From Guptibacillus hwajinpoensis (GTDB taxonomy: Bacteria > Bacillota > Bacilli > Bacillales > Guptibacillaceae), in contig NZ_JAIVKU010000001.1 of assembly GCF_020524165.1 (NCBI RefSeq), positions 276,164 to 340,163 of the forward strand: DNA of 64,000 nucleotides, read 5' to 3'. This document shows, in pieces, positions 9,601 to 18,434 of the stretch. Made by a program: the position numbers and the translations under genes. Positions within the stretch are counted from its first letter, which is position 1; the number at the start of each line of letters is the position of its first letter. The notes beneath the pieces are model-generated. The model was not told the origin of the DNA and made no database searches. It saw only the letters and a program-made list of their open reading frames with translations.

Positions 9601-11127
9601 ATGGAAATCAATCATTTACTAGACTACCAATGGAGCAGCATGATGCCAGAGTTTACGATTCTGCTGACGGCAGTGGCACTTTCACTAGTTGATTTATTTA
9701 TGCCGAAAAAAAGGGATCGAGCCATTCTCATCTGGTTTTCCCTCGCAGGCATTGCGCTTGCGATCATCTTTCTTATTTTTCAGCTTGATGGTGGCGTTGA
9801 GACAATCGTAAATCAAACGTATCGGCTTGACTCGTTCGCAAAAGCATTTAAGCTGCTGATGCTCCTTGGAACGGGACTCGTATTACTGCTAGGAATAAAA
9901 GCAAATGACCTTGATGAGGTGAAAGGAGAATATCCCTACCTTCTGCTAACTGGCCTTCTTGGTGGGATGATGATGGCTTCGAGTGCAGATTTAATCACAC
10001 TCTTCGTTGGTCTGGAGCTTCTTAGTCTTTCATCCTACATTCTTGTCGGCATTCGAAAAAAGAATAAACTAGCGAATGAAGGCGCCTTTAAATATATTGT
10101 TAATGGTGGAATTGCCACAGCGATTACATTGTTTGGGATGAGTTACTTATTTGGTCTCACCGGTGAAACGAACATTTATGAAATTCAAGCATTAATGGGA
10201 AGCGATGTTGTTACAGAGAATCGGTACATCGCCGTGTTTGCATTTCTTATGATTTTTGTTGGTCTTGCCTTTAAAATAACGGCCGCGCCGTTTCATATGT
10301 GGGCACCGGACGTTTATCAAGGGGCCGAAACGCCAATTACGGCTTACCTTAGCGTTGTCTCTAAAATAGCGGGATTTGCGATCATGCTCAGGCTAATCAT
10401 GGTTCCGTTTGTTTTTGCCCCTGGTACTGGAAAAGTGATTACGCCTGATGGGGTAAGCTATGAAACGCTGCTTATCTCGGTTCGCCCCTACCTTGTGCTA
10501 CTCACTGTTCTAACGATTCTGATTGGCAACCTCATTGCGTTAAGACAGGTAAATGCAAAGAGGCTGTTCGCTTATTCAAGTATTGCTCATGCTGGCTATC
10601 TTCTCGTTCCATTAGCTGCATTATCAGAGCTTGTTTTTGATGCCGTATGGTTTTATCTCGCCGCTTATTTGCTAATGAATCTCGGGGCATTTGCGGTCAT
10701 TCATGCATTAGGCGAAGAGAATAATGAAGTAACCGTCGCGTCATTTGCTGGTTTATTTAAACGCTCTCCTTACGTCACTATAGCCATGACAATCTATCTT
10801 TTGTCGCTCGCTGGTATTCCACTCACGGCAGGATTTATCGGGAAGTTTGAAATTTTCATGAGTGCACTTGGGACAGAGCCTAAGCGATACATTCTAGCGC
10901 TCGCGATGTTAGCTGGAACGGTCCTTTCGTACATTTATTATTTTGGCTTGTTTGTTCAAATGTATTTCCGAAAAGCGGAAATCAAAACGCCGCTCCTGGC
11001 TTCAAATGGACTCGTCACTGTATTGACAATAACAGCAGCCGGAACCGTTTTACTTGGCGTCTTTCCTTCTATTGCACTAACCTTTATTCACGACCATTTT
11101 CAATTTCTAGAAATTTTCAATCCATGA
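9601..11127 (+). CDS. nuoN: NADH-quinone oxidoreductase subunit N
   Basis: This 508-residue antiporter-like subunit is the last gene of the operon. It shows GLELLSLSSYILVGIRKKNK near residue 137, FKITAAPFHMWAPDVYQGAETPITAYLSVVSKIAGF near 228 and LFAYSSIAHAGYLLVPL near 323. A strong terminator follows directly after the stop codon, ending the nuo unit. Confidence 0.95.
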   Translation: MEINHLLDYQWSSMMPEFTILLTAVALSLVDLFMPKKRDRAILIWFSLAGIALAIIFLIFQLDGGVETIVNQTYRLDSFAKAFKLLMLLGTGLVLLLGIKANDLDEVKGEYPYLLLTGLLGGMMMASSADLITLFVGLELLSLSSYILVGIRKKNKLANEGAFKYIVNGGIATAITLFGMSYLFGLTGETNIYEIQALMGSDVVTENRYIAVFAFLMIFVGLAFKITAAPFHMWAPDVYQGAETPITAYLSVVSKIAGFAIMLRLIMVPFVFAPGTGKVITPDGVSYETLLISVRPYLVLLTVLTILIGNLIALRQVNAKRLFAYSSIAHAGYLLVPLAALSELVFDAVWFYLAAYLLMNLGAFAVIHALGEENNEVTVASFAGLFKRSPYVTIAMTIYLLSLAGIPLTAGFIGKFEIFMSALGTEPKRYILALAMLAGTVLSYIYYFGLFVQMYFRKAEIKTPLLASNGLVTVLTITAAGTVLLGVFPSIALTFIHDHFQFLEIFNP

Positions 11128-11154
11128 AACAGCAGACAAGTCTGCTGTTTTTTT
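11128..11154 (+). terminator. Rho-independent terminator of the nuo operon
   Basis: A perfect 9-bp stem (11128-11136 with 11141-11149) closes a CAAG loop and is followed by a run of T residues. It begins one base after the nuoN stop codon. Confidence 0.9.
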
Positions 11155-11262
11155 GTTTAAAAGAAGTAGACGAGGAAAAATATGACGGAAATGACTTATT
11201 TTAAGCAGAAAAAAACGGGTATATAGGGGGAAAGTAGGATATTCAATTGAGTTGAAATCTTT

Positions 11263-11268
11263 TATAAT
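11263..11268 (+). promoter_or_regulatory. -10 element of a probable sigma-A promoter for ywzB
   Basis: A perfect TATAAT lies 66 nt before the ywzB start. The -35 is weak (TTCAAT at 11242-11247, spacing only 15). The -10 is clear; the rest is inferred. Confidence 0.4.
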
Positions 11269-11333
11269 AGGCTATTAGATGGAAAAATGTACGTTTGTCG
11301 AATGGTGCACTTGCAGATAGGGGGGTAGATAAG

Positions 11334-11567
11334 ATGACAGAAGCACTGGCGCAACAATCGATTTTAACGATTGTGATCAACCTGGTTTTCATTATGATAA
11401 CCTGGTGGGCGTTACAAACCGTTCGGTTCGATGTCTTTTTCAAAAAACCGAACAGTCCACAGGCGAAAGTCCTCATGATCTTGCTAACCCTAAGCATCGG
11501 TTCCCTCGCAAGCAGTTTCTTCCTAGATTACTACAACTGGTCAATCCGTCTACAGTATTTCTTTTAA
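11334..11567 (+). CDS. ywzB: DUF1146 (YwzB) membrane protein
   Basis: This 77-residue protein has two predicted transmembrane helices (about residues 10-28 and 45-64) joined by WWALQTVRFDVFFKKPNSPQ, the DUF1146 signature. In B. subtilis ywzB sits just upstream of ywmB-murAA-spoIID, the same order as here. Its role is unknown. An ATG at 11295 is in frame, but the AGGGGGG ribosome binding site at about 11318-11325 points to 11334. Confidence 0.85.
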   Translation: MTEALAQQSILTIVINLVFIMITWWALQTVRFDVFFKKPNSPQAKVLMILLTLSIGSLASSFFLDYYNWSIRLQYFF

Positions 11568-11571
11568 AAAG

Positions 11572-11690
11572 TGAAAAGCGGAATCCCTCGATTAGTCCCG
11601 ACAAGTGCTGGAGCCTTATAGGATGAACACGGTCTTTGTGTCAATCTGGAAGGTGAAGCGATCGAGGGACTGGGGGTTGAAGCTAGACAA
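11572..11690. repeat. ~120-bp structured intergenic repeat, copy 1
   Basis: This is the first of two adjacent copies of a GC-richer repeat beginning TGAAAAGCGGAA and ending AGCTAGACAA. It contains a closing inverted repeat (TCCCTCGAT near the start, ATCGAGGGA near the end) around an inner hairpin that pairs AATGAACAC-like and GTGTTCA-like arms. It resembles the AAGCGGAA...TAGACA intergenic repeats scattered through several Bacillaceae genomes (recognised from memory). No coding potential is seen. Confidence 0.75.
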
Positions 11691-11811
11691 TGAAAAGCGG
11701 AACCCCCCGATTAGTCCCGACAAGTGCTGGAGCCTTCCAGAATGAACACGGTCTTTGTGTTCAATCTGGAAGGCGAAGCGACTCAAGGGGCTGGGCGTAG
11801 CAGCTAGACAA
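11691..11811. repeat. ~120-bp structured intergenic repeat, copy 2
   Basis: This is a direct tandem copy of the 11572 element with about 15 differences. The inner hairpin is better paired than in copy 1 (CCTTCCAGA...TCTGGAAGG around ATGAACAC...GTGTTCA), while the outer closing stem is weakened. The remainder of the gap to ywmB (11812-11941) holds no further feature beyond a presumed promoter region. Confidence 0.75.
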
Positions 11812-11941
11812 ATCTAAAAACAACTCACATATAGGAGCGTCGTACGGAATTTGTCGGGATCTGACTACAACTTCCATGTATGCCTTCCCCTCCCATGGTC
11901 ACACTGAAAGATAAGAAGACCAGAACGGGGAGAGGGTTAAG

Positions 11942-12688
11942 ATGAGGCTTCTAATCGCAGTACTGTCCATTTTACTTCTAGCGAGCTTTTCAAATGGTAC
12001 ATCAGTCTCAATTGAAGATGAAACGGAAGTAAAGACTGCCGATATGGCGAATGTTTTATTGACCCACAATTATTCTATACAAAAGTGGTCTCTTTACACA
12101 CGAGAAAAAGTGAGTTTCATTCCAAAGTCGTTAGGGTACAAAGGTATTATGTCCGAGCTTTCCAAAAGAGCACCCGGCTTTCAATGGGGTGACATGGAAA
12201 AAAGTGATGGTAATGTAAAAGTAAGTGGGACAAGAATCGATTCAGAAGTGGGTACGAAAGAAACTTTGACGCTTGTGTCTTATCCAGAAGCAAATCGCAT
12301 TAGCTCTTATCTTATTTATAACATGGAAATTAAAGGATTTTCTCAGGAGGAATGGCGAACAACGTACGAACAATTTAAGGCGCAAAAGTCACAATTAGTC
12401 ACGCAAGATGCCCCAGTTTTCTCTTGTTTTGTGGGCGAGAAAAATGATACAATGAACATTGTTTTGTACAATGAAGCAGACAAGCTGTTAGGGGCTTTTT
12501 CCGCTTCAAAAGTAGAAGAAATCAATGAAGAGACGTTTGTATCTCTTTCCGCATACCATGAAGAGTGGGAAGAAGATCTTGTAACGAACAACCAGAGAAT
12601 GAACATACAAATAGCATTACGGAATACAGGAATAGGCGGCGGAATAACCGCTACAATTGGCACACCAATAATTACGACTGAATATTAA
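11942..12688 (+). CDS. ywmB: YwmB family secreted protein
   Basis: This 248-residue protein has an N-terminal signal peptide (about residues 1-20, MRLLIAVLSILLLASFSNGT), so it is exported or membrane-anchored. The remainder matches the YwmB/TATA-box-binding-protein-like fold family (DUF1779) by position and overall pattern. The function is unknown, but the gene is conserved immediately upstream of murAA in Bacillus. The start ATG follows a GGGGAGAGGG ribosome binding site. Confidence 0.75.
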   Translation: MRLLIAVLSILLLASFSNGTSVSIEDETEVKTADMANVLLTHNYSIQKWSLYTREKVSFIPKSLGYKGIMSELSKRAPGFQWGDMEKSDGNVKVSGTRIDSEVGTKETLTLVSYPEANRISSYLIYNMEIKGFSQEEWRTTYEQFKAQKSQLVTQDAPVFSCFVGEKNDTMNIVLYNEADKLLGAFSASKVEEINEETFVSLSAYHEEWEEDLVTNNQRMNIQIALRNTGIGGGITATIGTPIITTEY

Positions 12689-12717
12689 TATACAAATAGG
12701 ACGCGGAGGGGAATACG

Positions 12718-14046
12718 TTGGAAAAAATCATCGTCCGAGGTGGCAGGAGATTGTCTGGCTCTGTGAAAGTTGAAGGAGCTAAAAATGCAGTCTTGCCCGT
12801 CATCACAGCATCTATTTTAGCAGGTGAAGGCACGAGCACGTTAAATGATGTGCCTGCCCTTTCAGATGTACACACGATTAGTGAAGTATTAAGCTATCTT
12901 AATGTTGAGACGCAAATAGAAGGTAATACAATCAAAGTAGACGCAACAAAACCTTTGGAAACAGAGGCACCATTTGAAGCAGTACGTAAAATGCGAGCTT
13001 CGTTTCTTGTAATGGGACCACTTTTGGCCCGCGTGGGTCATGCTCGTATAGCATTACCTGGTGGTTGCGCAATCGGCTCAAGACCGATTGATCAGCACCT
13101 TAAAGGCTTTGAAGCAATGGGTGCAGAAGTCACAATTGGTAATGGCTTTATTGAAGCTGGTATTAAAGGAAGACTTCAAGGGGCAAAGATTTATCTTGAT
13201 TTCCCAAGTGTAGGCGCCACAGAAAACATTATGATGGCAGCTGTACTTGCAGAAGGTACAACGGTAATGGAAAACGTTGCTCAAGAACCTGAAATCGTTT
13301 GTCTTGCGAACTACCTCAATGCAATGGGTGCGAAAGTACGCGGCGCAGGTACTGGTACGATTCGTATCGAAGGCGTGGAGAAGCTTGTTGGTGCAGAACA
13401 CGCTGTTATTCCAGACCGTATTGAAGCAGGAACATTCATGGTAGCTGCTGCAATTACAGGTGGTAACGTATTGATTGAAAATGCAGTTTCAGAACATCTT
13501 CGTCCATTGATTGCGAAGATGGAAGAAATGGGCGTTGAGATTACAGAAGAAGGCCAGGGACTTCGCATTATTGGGCCTGAAACATTGAAGCCAGTTGACT
13601 TGAAAACAATGCCTCACCCTGGGTTCCCGACGGATATGCAATCTCAGATGATGGCGCTGCTACTTCAAGCGAAGGGTACAAGTGTCATTACAGAAACAGT
13701 CTTTGAAAATCGCTTCATGCACGTGGAAGAATTCCGTCGCATGAACGGGAACATCAAGATTGAAGGACGCGCCGCTATTATTGAAGGACCTTCTACACTT
13801 CAAGGTGCAGAAGTATCGGCTACTGATTTGCGCGCTGGAGCTGCTTTAATCCTTGCTGGACTTGTGGCTGATGGCTACACTCGTGTGGATGAATTGAAGC
13901 ACCTGGATCGCGGTTACGTTAACTTCTCCGGTAAGCTTGCAAGCCTTGGAGCTGACGTTGAACGTGTAACAGTGGATGAAACAGAAAAGCCTGCAACAGA
14001 AGCAACGGATGAGCAAGCTGTCAATATGAAACCAAAATTCGCATAA
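12718..14046 (+). CDS. murA: UDP-N-acetylglucosamine 1-carboxyvinyltransferase
   Basis: MurA transfers enolpyruvate from PEP to UDP-GlcNAc, the first committed step of peptidoglycan synthesis in the cytoplasm. The protein has 442 residues; Lys22-Asn23 (EGAKNAVLP) and the catalytic, fosfomycin-target Cys117 in [17 protein letters not shown] are present. Residues after about 415 form a short acidic tail beyond the usual family end. Translation starts at TTG 12718 after GCGGAGGGG. The position between ywmB and spoIID identifies it as the murAA-type paralogue. Confidence 0.95.
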   Translation: MEKIIVRGGRRLSGSVKVEGAKNAVLPVITASILAGEGTSTLNDVPALSDVHTISEVLSYLNVETQIEGNTIKVDATKPLETEAPFEAVRKMRASFLVMGPLLARVGHARIALPGGCAIGSRPIDQHLKGFEAMGAEVTIGNGFIEAGIKGRLQGAKIYLDFPSVGATENIMMAAVLAEGTTVMENVAQEPEIVCLANYLNAMGAKVRGAGTGTIRIEGVEKLVGAEHAVIPDRIEAGTFMVAAAITGGNVLIENAVSEHLRPLIAKMEEMGVEITEEGQGLRIIGPETLKPVDLKTMPHPGFPTDMQSQMMALLLQAKGTSVITETVFENRFMHVEEFRRMNGNIKIEGRAAIIEGPSTLQGAEVSATDLRAGAALILAGLVADGYTRVDELKHLDRGYVNFSGKLASLGADVERVTVDETEKPATEATDEQAVNMKPKFA

Positions 14047-14054
14047 CGTGAATC

Positions 14055-14083
14055 CAAAAAAGGAGGCCATTGCCTCCTTTTTT
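14055..14083 (+). terminator. Terminator after murA
   Basis: AGGAGGC (14061-14067) pairs with GCCTCCT (14072-14078); the hairpin is flanked by A6 and T7 runs, so it may work in both directions. Confidence 0.85.
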
Positions 14084-14164
14084 ATATGCACAAAAATAGG
14101 ATTTTTAGTGATGTTCTTTACATATATATGGTAAAAAAACTCCGTGTCTCCTCTCCATTTCTGT

Positions 14165-14192
14165 TCTAAATGGTTGTCCAACTCCATACGAT
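14165..14192 (+). promoter_or_regulatory. Candidate sigma-E promoter for spoIID
   Basis: CATACGAT at 14185-14192 is close to the sigma-E -10 (CATACAAT); a weaker -35-like TCTAAAT lies 13 nt upstream. spoIID is a sigma-E gene in B. subtilis, which supports the assignment; the -35 is imperfect. Confidence 0.45.
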
Positions 14193-14226
14193 GATAGGGG
14201 TAAGCAATCGAGAAGGAGGCATGTGA

Positions 14227-15231
14227 ATGAGGCGAATTGTTGGCTCACTGATTCTGTTTGCGACGATTCTAATCCTTCTCCCATCAATTCTGGTTTTGCC
14301 TTATGGAACAACGGAGATGAGACCGGCGCCGGCTAGTGAAGGGAATCAGATGACGAAGGAGAAAGTAACAGAAGCGGTTGAAGTGGACGTTCCGGTCTTT
14401 CGATCAGCACAAGAAAAAACAATGAACATCCCAATCGAAGACTATGTGAAAGGCGTGGTAGCTGCTGAAATGCCTTCAGACTTTAATATGGAGGCGTTGA
14501 AGGCTCAGGCGCTAACGGCAAGAACGTTTGTCGTAACAAAGCTCAAAAACCCTTCTACAGACCTTCCTGATCAAGCGGTCGTAACGGATACGATCCAAGA
14601 TCAGGTCTATAAGGATGAAGCTCAGCTGAAGAAAGCGTGGGGAAAAGAATTTGACGAAAAGTTTGCAAGGATTGAAGAAGCGGTTCAAGCAACCGCCGGT
14701 CAAATTTTAACCTATGATAATAATCCAATCTACGCTTCATTTTTCTCAACAAGTAATGGTTATACCGAGAATTCAGAGGACTATTGGGAAAACAAAGCCC
14801 CTTATTTAAGAAGTGTCGAAAGTCCTTGGGATGTGGATTCTCCTAAATATGAAGACAAAGAGACATTTACCGTAGCAGAATTTGAGCAAAAACTTGGCGT
14901 GAAGCTTTCTGGAAGTTCGATCGGTACGATTAAAAACTTAACAGAAGGAAAAAGAGTAGCCGAGGTTTCGGTGGGTGGAAAAACGTTTACCGGGAGAGAA
15001 ATAAGAGACCTTCTTGGACTTCGATCTTCCGATTTTACATGGGAACGAAATGGCGATGCGATCAACATTGTGACAAAAGGGTATGGTCACGGTGTGGGAA
15101 TGAGCCAATATGGCGCAAATGGCATGGCCGAGGATGGAAAAGAATACTCAGATATCGTGAAATATTATTATCAAGGTGTAGCGATTAGTGATATGGAAAA
15201 CTACGTGACAGATTATACAGCACAACGATAA
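14227..15231 (+). CDS. spoIID: Stage II sporulation protein D, peptidoglycan lytic transglycosylase
   Basis: SpoIID degrades septal peptidoglycan during engulfment of the forespore, together with SpoIIM and SpoIIP, and is anchored in the mother-cell membrane. The 334-residue protein has an N-terminal membrane anchor (about residues 5-26). The SpoIID domain follows from about residue 60, with [17 protein letters not shown], the catalytic-type Glu in that segment, [11 protein letters not shown], and the C-terminal [17 protein letters not shown] motif. A ribosome binding site GAAGGAGG precedes the ATG. Confidence 0.94.
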   Translation: MRRIVGSLILFATILILLPSILVLPYGTTEMRPAPASEGNQMTKEKVTEAVEVDVPVFRSAQEKTMNIPIEDYVKGVVAAEMPSDFNMEALKAQALTARTFVVTKLKNPSTDLPDQAVVTDTIQDQVYKDEAQLKKAWGKEFDEKFARIEEAVQATAGQILTYDNNPIYASFFSTSNGYTENSEDYWENKAPYLRSVESPWDVDSPKYEDKETFTVAEFEQKLGVKLSGSSIGTIKNLTEGKRVAEVSVGGKTFTGREIRDLLGLRSSDFTWERNGDAINIVTKGYGHGVGMSQYGANGMAEDGKEYSDIVKYYYQGVAISDMENYVTDYTAQR

Positions 15232-15266
15232 GAAAAGGCCGCTATTAGCGGCCTTTTCTTATCGTT
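15224..15266. terminator. Perfect 20-bp bidirectional terminator between convergent genes
   Basis: Arms 15224-15243 and 15247-15266 are perfectly complementary around an ATT loop, with A-rich and T-rich outer parts of the stem. It overlaps the last bases of spoIID and the stop codon of the convergent glycosyltransferase, so it can terminate both transcripts. Confidence 0.9.
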
Positions 15267-16752
15267 AATTAAAAAATGGAAGCTTAAACTTTTTCTGGTG
15301 AGTGCCAAGGATGGCGCTCCAATTTGAGACAAAGGCTTTTTCACGGAATTCTTTATCGACCTCAATCGAGCCGAAATCCATATCCTTTACTTCAATCATA
15401 GCGTTTGATAATGCTTCAATATTATTTTTCTCAACAATGAGCCCATTTTCATGATCCTTTACTAAATCTCTTGGACCATATTTAATATCATAAGCGACAA
15501 CAGGACAGCCGTTATTAAGACTTTCCATAATCACAAGTCCAAATCCTTCATACTGACTTGGGAGGAAGGAAGCTTTCGCCGAGGCAAAGACGCTTTCTGG
15601 ATCATCCGTTAATCCCTTTAAGGTGACGCGGCCTTCAAGCTGGTATTCTTTAATTTGTTCTTCAAGTTTTTCTTTTACTGGTCCTTCACCATAAATATCA
15701 AGCGTAAAATCGGATAGCTGTTCTTTCGCCATTTGATACGCTTCAATTAAATGGTCTGGCTGCTTTACATCCGTTAATCTACCAATAAAAACAAATTTAT
15801 TTTCCTTTTGAACATTCTTGTTTCGAGTAGAAGGCGCAATAGAATGCGGAATGATACTGATTTTTTCATTGTTAAAGATGTGATGAGAAAGATCTTTTTT
15901 CTGTTCATGAGTTAACGCAACGATATGGTCAACGTCATCCGCATGCTCAATCAAATACTGGTAAGACGATTTAAGGTCATGAAGATCTTCGCTTTGAAGA
16001 TGTGTGTTATGAAGGATAGCAATTTTCGTTACGTCATTCCCCTTCATCTCACACATTGGTTTATCAAGAAGGCGAGCATCATTAATAACAGTAGATCCAT
16101 CCTCAATCATGTGCTCAAGGCAATAGCGGAAGAAGTCTTTTTCCGTTTTAAATTCTAGAATGTCTTGTCCGCTAAAGAGATGCATGCGAATCAATTTATT
16201 TTCACTTGAGCCGTCATATGTTTTATTTACATAGGCGTAGCCAGCGTCATCATAATAGATTTCTTCAAGCTTATTTGTTGTTCCTTGCTTGTAATTAATT
16301 TTTCTGTGACATTTTCCAAGGCTATTAAATTCTTTTCTGCAAGCGCGTTTGCGGTTGTAAGAATCCATAAAGTCGATAAATTTCAAAGAGCCGTCTTCTG
16401 TATCATAGTTTTTATAAAGAACATACTCACCGTTTTCGAAAAAACGATATGCTTTGTTTTTCTTTATTTCACGATACACAAGGCCTTCTTCTTCAACCGG
16501 TTGCTCTACTTTATCACCAATGTAAGAACGATTTGCGAGAAAATCGTAAATATTGATCATCTTAACAGAGCGAGGGACTTTATTCTCACGATAATACTGC
16601 TCGTATAGCTGCCCATAGTAAGGATTGTAATTCGTTGTAATAATCGTATATTCCATGTTCGCTTGTTCCACTAATTTCTTCGTACGATCAAGAAGGGACT
16701 TTGTTCTGCCTCCATACTGCTCAGGCAGTGTTGACGTAATCACGTAATTCAT
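15265..16752 (-). CDS. GT4-type glycosyltransferase, TagE-like (poly-glycerolphosphate glucosyltransferase family)
   Basis: This 495-residue cytoplasmic protein has an N-terminal acceptor-side region and a C-terminal GT-B nucleotide-sugar domain: FVFIGRLTDVKQPDHLIEAY near residue 316, GEGPVKEKLEEQIKEYQLEGRVTLKG near 349, and the E-x7-E motif in SQYEGFGLVIMESLNNGCPVVAYD near 395. The architecture matches TagE-type teichoic acid glucosyltransferases, but the acceptor cannot be read from sequence; a surface polymer or protein target is possible. It stands alone, convergent to spoIID. Confidence 0.75.
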   Translation of the reverse strand: MNYVITSTLPEQYGGRTKSLLDRTKKLVEQANMEYTIITTNYNPYYGQLYEQYYRENKVPRSVKMINIYDFLANRSYIGDKVEQPVEEEGLVYREIKKNKAYRFFENGEYVLYKNYDTEDGSLKFIDFMDSYNRKRACRKEFNSLGKCHRKINYKQGTTNKLEEIYYDDAGYAYVNKTYDGSSENKLIRMHLFSGQDILEFKTEKDFFRYCLEHMIEDGSTVINDARLLDKPMCEMKGNDVTKIAILHNTHLQSEDLHDLKSSYQYLIEHADDVDHIVALTHEQKKDLSHHIFNNEKISIIPHSIAPSTRNKNVQKENKFVFIGRLTDVKQPDHLIEAYQMAKEQLSDFTLDIYGEGPVKEKLEEQIKEYQLEGRVTLKGLTDDPESVFASAKASFLPSQYEGFGLVIMESLNNGCPVVAYDIKYGPRDLVKDHENGLIVEKNNIEALSNAMIEVKDMDFGSIEVDKEFREKAFVSNWSAILGTHQKKFKLPFFN

Positions 16753-17075
16753 AACTGGTTAATCCCCTTTATTATCATTTTGATAGAATCAAAATAGATT
16801 TTGTTGTCAAAAGCGTATAAAGGTTATATACCCTATTGCTTAAGGAATCATTCTTACAAATAGATAACAAAATAGATACAAGAAACACTTACATATGGAG
16901 TCAATAATTGGTTGGAAAACCAGAGGAATCATAAAATAATTAATCAAAAGACATAACAAATAGTCAAATTCATGCATAAAAGAAACGCTGTTGTCGAAAA
17001 ATAAATAGAACTTTTTTTAAGAATAGGTATATAAATCTCGCAACCTGACCACAATGTTGCTGAGGTGATGAACAA
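16753..17075. other. 323-bp AT-rich intergenic region between divergent genes
   Basis: This gap separates the minus-strand glycosyltransferase from spoIIQ. It is very AT-rich with no open frame of note. Apart from the candidate sigma-F promoter near 16974 nothing specific was identified. Confidence 0.6.
16974..17004 (+). promoter_or_regulatory. Candidate sigma-F promoter for spoIIQ
   Basis: GCATA at 16974-16978 matches the sigma-F -35, and 16 nt later a partially matching -10 region (CGAAAAATA, 16995-17003) follows. spoIIQ is a classical sigma-F gene; the -10 has two deviations from consensus. Confidence 0.4.
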
Positions 17076-17987
17076 ATGGGAGACGAAAAACAACGATCTC
17101 ATCCTGTTGAAAAAAGCGCTTCTAAATGGCAGAAGCTAGCAAGAAAACGCTGGATTTACCCAGCAGTCTATCTTGGTTTTGCAGCAATTGTTCTTGCAGC
17201 CGTACTATGGATGCAAGGCGGGCAAGAAAATGCAAAAGATTTAAGTGGTATTGATGAAGAAAGAAGTGCCTTTGACACAAATGACGAGTCAGTTCCAGTT
17301 CTAGGTGATTCAGAAGTTTTTAAAGTACCTGCATCCGAAGATAGTGGTGTATTTGTGCAGAAACAATTCTATGACACTTCAGCTAGCACGGAAGAACAAC
17401 AAGCAGCCCTTGTTTTCTATAATAATACCTACTACCAGAGCGCAGGAATCGATTATGCTAAAGAAGATGGCACAAGTTTTGATGTGAATGCCGCAATGAG
17501 TGGTAAAGTTGTGAAAGCAACAAACGATCAGCTACTTGGAAATGTTGTTCACTTAGAGCATAACGATGGTGTTGTGACTGTTTACGAATCGCTTGAAGCT
17601 CTTGATGTAAAACAAGGCGATACTGTTAAGCAAGGCGATAAGCTAGGTACAGCTGGTACAAATACGTTTGATACAGACGCTGGCGTTCACGTACACTTTG
17701 AAGTTCGTAAAGATGACATGCCGGTTAACCCGCTTGATGTCTTTAATCAACCGTCTTCAGCAGTAGAGGCTCCTGAAAAGGCGCAAACAAGTGATGAAGT
17801 TTCAAACCCATCAGCCTCAGAAGGTACTGATGTTGAGAACCAGGACAACAGTACAGAATCCGAAATGGATGCTGAGAAAGACGCCGAAAAAGATGCGAAT
17901 AGTGCAGACGAGGATCAATCCGACGAGCAAAAAAGCAACGAGCAGAAATCGGACGATCAAAAATCAGATACAAAGGATTCACAATAA
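17076..17987 (+). CDS. spoIIQ: Stage II sporulation protein Q, degenerate LytM-domain channel protein
   Basis: SpoIIQ is a forespore membrane protein that binds SpoIIIAH across the intermembrane space and is needed for engulfment and late forespore gene expression. The 303-residue protein has one membrane helix (about residues 27-46), a LytM/M23 domain at about 118-220, and an acidic, Asp/Lys/Ser-rich tail from about 230. HVHFE (205-209) keeps the HxH metal motif, but the HxxxD motif reads SAGID (122-126), so one zinc ligand is missing. As in B. subtilis SpoIIQ, the domain is probably structural rather than catalytic. Confidence 0.92.
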   Translation: MGDEKQRSHPVEKSASKWQKLARKRWIYPAVYLGFAAIVLAAVLWMQGGQENAKDLSGIDEERSAFDTNDESVPVLGDSEVFKVPASEDSGVFVQKQFYDTSASTEEQQAALVFYNNTYYQSAGIDYAKEDGTSFDVNAAMSGKVVKATNDQLLGNVVHLEHNDGVVTVYESLEALDVKQGDTVKQGDKLGTAGTNTFDTDAGVHVHFEVRKDDMPVNPLDVFNQPSSAVEAPEKAQTSDEVSNPSASEGTDVENQDNSTESEMDAEKDAEKDANSADEDQSDEQKSNEQKSDDQKSDTKDSQ

Positions 17988-17990
17988 CAG

Positions 17991-18015
17991 AGCCCCCCAA
18001 CCGGGGGCTTTTTTA
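17991..18015 (+). terminator. Terminator after spoIIQ
   Basis: AGCCCCC (17991-17997) pairs with GGGGGCT (18003-18009), followed by a T run. Confidence 0.85.
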
Positions 18016-18251
18016 TGTGTATTGAAAACGGACACAATTCGACCTTTCCCGGGAAATAGCGCTATCATTCCTTAAGGATTGAAAAAATTCGCTTTTTTGT
18101 GTCGGGAACACAGGTCTATTGTCATGTCGTTATATACAATTACTGGTAAAATGGGCTCATTGACTTCTTTTTATGGTAGAAACATAATGAGAGATGTATT
18201 TTAGAAAATTCAGATAATTAATTTAGGAGGGAGAGACTACTTATTTTATAC

Positions 18252-18419
18252 GTGTTGCTAGCTGCTGCTATAGTCAGTCTAATCTTTACAATCAAAAAGC
18301 GAAAAGGCGTATATTTATTATTTCCAATCGCGCTAATGGGAGTCTATTTTGTTATTGAAATTGCTAGAGTTCCGCTTGGTTTTGTCGAAACAGTCGAACT
18401 TATTTTTAACTTAAAATAG
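18252..18419 (+). CDS. Small hydrophobic protein, start codon uncertain
   Basis: An open frame ends at TAG 18417-18419 and encodes about 55 residues with two hydrophobic stretches (VLLAAAIVSLIFTIKK and VYLLFPIALMGVYFVIEIA) separated by a basic loop, a typical small membrane protein. A perfect AGGAGG lies at 18225-18230, but the nearest canonical in-frame start, GTG 18252, is 21 nt away. An ATT codon at 18243 (12 nt away) would fit better and would add residues ILY. The gene directly precedes the DUF485 gene (15-nt gap), suggesting one operon with the solute symporter. The family was not recognised. Confidence 0.55.
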   Translation: MLLAAAIVSLIFTIKKRKGVYLLFPIALMGVYFVIEIARVPLGFVETVELIFNLK

Positions 18420-18434
18420 TTAGGAGGTTCAATC

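Noticed and set aside
11572..11811. Tandem repeat considered as CRISPR or as tRNA-like genes
   Set aside because: There are only two long copies without spacers, and no cloverleaf or CCA end could be drawn.
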